DNA of 6,349 nucleotides, from positions 1 to 6,349 of the forward strand of contig CALHST010000125.1 in NCBI GenBank assembly GCA_938038825.1. The letters are read 5' to 3'. The position numbers were made by a program, and so were the translations under genes. This document shows positions 4,713 through 6,349 of the stretch, one piece after another. The DNA comes from an uncultured Paracoccaceae bacterium (GTDB lineage: Bacteria; Pseudomonadota; Alphaproteobacteria; Rhodobacterales; Rhodobacteraceae). The notes under the pieces are model-generated. The model was not told the DNA's origin. It ran no database searches and saw only the letters and a list, made by a program, of their open reading frames with translations. Positions within the stretch are counted from its first letter, which is position 1. Every line of letters begins with the position of its first letter.

Positions 4713-6349
4713 CGGCCCCTGCCCCCCCTTCCGGTCCTGTGCCCGAATTGCGCGGCGAGTTGGCGATTTCGTTTCGCGGCACACCCGGTGCCGCCAGCGC
4801 GTTGATCTATGACCCCCTGTCCCATCGGTATTTCGAGCTGTCCCATGACAGCACTGTTCTGATCCAGAACTGGTCCCTGCAAGATCCCGCCGCTATCATC
4901 CGCGCGGCCAAGGCGATTGGCGTGTCTGTGACAGATGCGGCCATCGAGGCCCTGTCAAAGTTTCTGGTCGAAAACGGGTTGGTGAAACACCCCGGTGCGC
5001 GGCAGGGGTTTACCCTGTGGCACAAGCAACGCGCGCAGAAAAAGACTCTGATGGCGCGGTTTTCGCGTCTGATTTTTTTGCGCATTCCACTGGGCAATCC
5101 TGATCCCATGCTGGGCGCACTATATTCCGTGGTCTGGCCGCTTTTGACCCGCGCCTTCACGGCGCTGACCATGGGGGCATTCCTGTGTGCCTTGTGGCTG
5201 TTATCCCATATGCCCGAAGCAATAAGTGCCAATTTCAAAGCCTTGATCAGCTTGCAGGGTGCTCCGACATTGTTGATCGCCCTGGCCTTGGTCAAGCTGG
5301 GTCACGAATTGGGACACGGTCTGCAAGCCAAACGCCTGGGCCTGCGCGTGCCGTCGGGTGGGATCATGTTTCTGCTGGGGTTGCCCCTGCCCTTTGTCGA
5401 GCTGTCTTCTGCCTGGCAATTGGAACAGGCCAAAGACCGCATTCGCGTCGATGCTGGCGGGATTCTTGCGGAATCTGCCATTGCCGCGTGGAGTCTTCTG
5501 GCCTTTTGCTTTTGGCCTGACGGCACCATGCGCCTGATCCTGTTCGCCATGGCCAGCAGTTCGCTTGCGCTGAGTTTGCTGGTCAATCTGAATCCCTTGA
5601 TGCGCTTTGACGGGTATTTCCTGCTGTCCGATCTGCTGGGCATCAAGAACCTGCAACCGCGCAGCTTGGCCTTGATGAAATGGCGGCTGCGCGAAATTCT
5701 GTTCAACTTGTCGGACCCGGTTCCCGAAGCGTGGCCCCTGTCAACGCGGCGCTGGCTGATTGTCTATGGGGTTTTGCTGACGCTGTACCGGGTGAGCTTG
5801 TATCTCGGCATCGCCATTTTGGCCTATACGGTGCTGAACAAGCTGTTCGGCGTTGCGGTTTTTGTCTTTCAGATCCTGTTCTTTGTTGGGTTGCCCATCC
5901 TGCGCGAATTGCGCGTGTGGTGGACCCGACGCCGCGACATTGCAGCAAGGCGCCGCGTCTGGATCAGCGGCGCTGTTTTTGCTGGCTTGATCATTCTAAT
6001 GGCCCTGCCGATGCCCCGTAACATCATGGTGCCGGCCCGCCTGAGCAATGTGCAAAAGACCGATTTCTTTGCGCCACGCGGTGGGGTGTTGGAACAGGTG
6101 CGCATCGCGGATGGTCAACACGTGCGCGCCGAGGACACCTTGTGGGAGTTTCACAGCCCCCGCGTCACCTTTGAACGTCAAGCCATCCAATCCGAAATCG
6201 CCGCCATCAACAGCCGCATCGCACGGCTTGCGGCAGAGACCGGATCGCGCAGCGAAGCCCCCTTGTTGATCAGCGAACGGGACCGTCTGCAGGCAGAGCG
6301 CAGCAGTCTGGACGATGCCGCCGCCAAATTGCGTGTGGCCACGCCGGTA
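4706..6349 (+). CDS. PqqD-like / M50 site-2-protease / HlyD-type adaptor fusion, C-terminus beyond window
   Basis: The open frame has 548 codons without a stop. Residues about 14-93 look like a PqqD-type winged-helix peptide-binding domain: DPLSHRYFEL (36-45) followed by helices ending in FLVENGLV (86-93). Hydrophobic segments follow at about 143-170, 186-204, 217-236, 251-270, 275-297, 350-375, 378-399 and 418-437. HELGH at 200-204 is the zinc-binding HExxH, and N294-xx-P297-xxxx-D302-G303 is the second M50 signature, so the protease site looks intact. After the last helix a periplasmic HlyD part starts (APRGGVLEQV, 456-465) with a coiled hairpin from about 485. The ATG overlaps the upstream stop (ATGGTAG) and has no Shine-Dalgarno, suggesting coupled translation; an in-frame ATG at 4685 is an alternative. 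The likely job is processing or gating an exported peptide or protein and linking to the periplasmic adaptor. The substrate is inferred, not seen. Confidence 0.88.
   Translation, partial: MVAAPAPPSGPVPELRGELAISFRGTPGAASALIYDPLSHRYFELSHDSTVLIQNWSLQDPAAIIRAAKAIGVSVTDAAIEALSKFLVENGLVKHPGARQGFTLWHKQRAQKKTLMARFSRLIFLRIPLGNPDPMLGALYSVVWPLLTRAFTALTMGAFLCALWLLSHMPEAISANFKALISLQGAPTLLIALALVKLGHELGHGLQAKRLGLRVPSGGIMFLLGLPLPFVELSSAWQLEQAKDRIRVDAGGILAESAIAAWSLLAFCFWPDGTMRLILFAMASSSLALSLLVNLNPLMRFDGYFLLSDLLGIKNLQPRSLALMKWRLREILFNLSDPVPEAWPLSTRRWLIVYGVLLTLYRVSLYLGIAILAYTVLNKLFGVAVFVFQILFFVGLPILRELRVWWTRRRDIAARRRVWISGAVFAGLIILMALPMPRNIMVPARLSNVQKTDFFAPRGGVLEQVRIADGQHVRAEDTLWEFHSPRVTFERQAIQSEIAAINSRIARLAAETGSRSEAPLLISERDRLQAERSSLDDAAAKLRVATPV

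Overview
The window carries one divergent gene cluster that reads as an envelope-spanning export machine plus its likely cargo. Base composition is fairly GC-rich, codons favour G/C in the third position, and the proteins look alphaproteobacterial. A marine Rhodobacterales (roseobacter-like) source is my best guess; no rRNA or other taxonomic marker is present to prove it.

Leftward block (minus strand, in transcription order from the centre): a compact 238-residue periplasmic adaptor with a signal peptide (3309 to 2593); a 496-residue TolC-type outer-membrane factor made as a lipoprotein (2510 to 1020); and the first 320 codons of a probably very large surface or secreted protein (962 to beyond position 1). 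This last protein has an LEPR-XLL-like N-terminal motif, a DUF4347 domain and the start of a beta-rich region, but no Sec signal. The gaps of 82 and 57 bases, with a clear Shine-Dalgarno before the second and third genes, fit one operon.

Rightward block (plus strand): a 436-residue inner-membrane HlyD-type adaptor with a GAF-like cytoplasmic domain (3402 to 4712), overlapping by 7 bases the first 548 codons of a fusion protein (4706 to beyond the right end). The fusion joins a PqqD-like domain, a multi-pass M50/site-2-protease domain with complete HExxH and NxxPxxxxDG motifs, and a HlyD-type periplasmic adaptor.

The roughly 90-base divergent region between the blocks holds a 9-bp-arm inverted repeat and a plausible leftward sigma-70-like promoter. 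A second hairpin-like element lies between the adaptor and TolC-like genes.

Working model (inference): the two inner-membrane proteins, each with a cytoplasmic recognition or sensory domain and a periplasmic adaptor arm, join the small soluble adaptor and the TolC-like lipoprotein to export or anchor the DUF4347 protein. No ABC ATPase of the usual type I secretion kind is visible; an intramembrane metalloprotease sits in its place. This family combination is, to my knowledge, seen by annotation only and lacks a described mechanism, which makes the locus the candidate novel system here. No tRNA, rRNA, CRISPR array, insertion sequence or convincing intrinsic terminator was seen.
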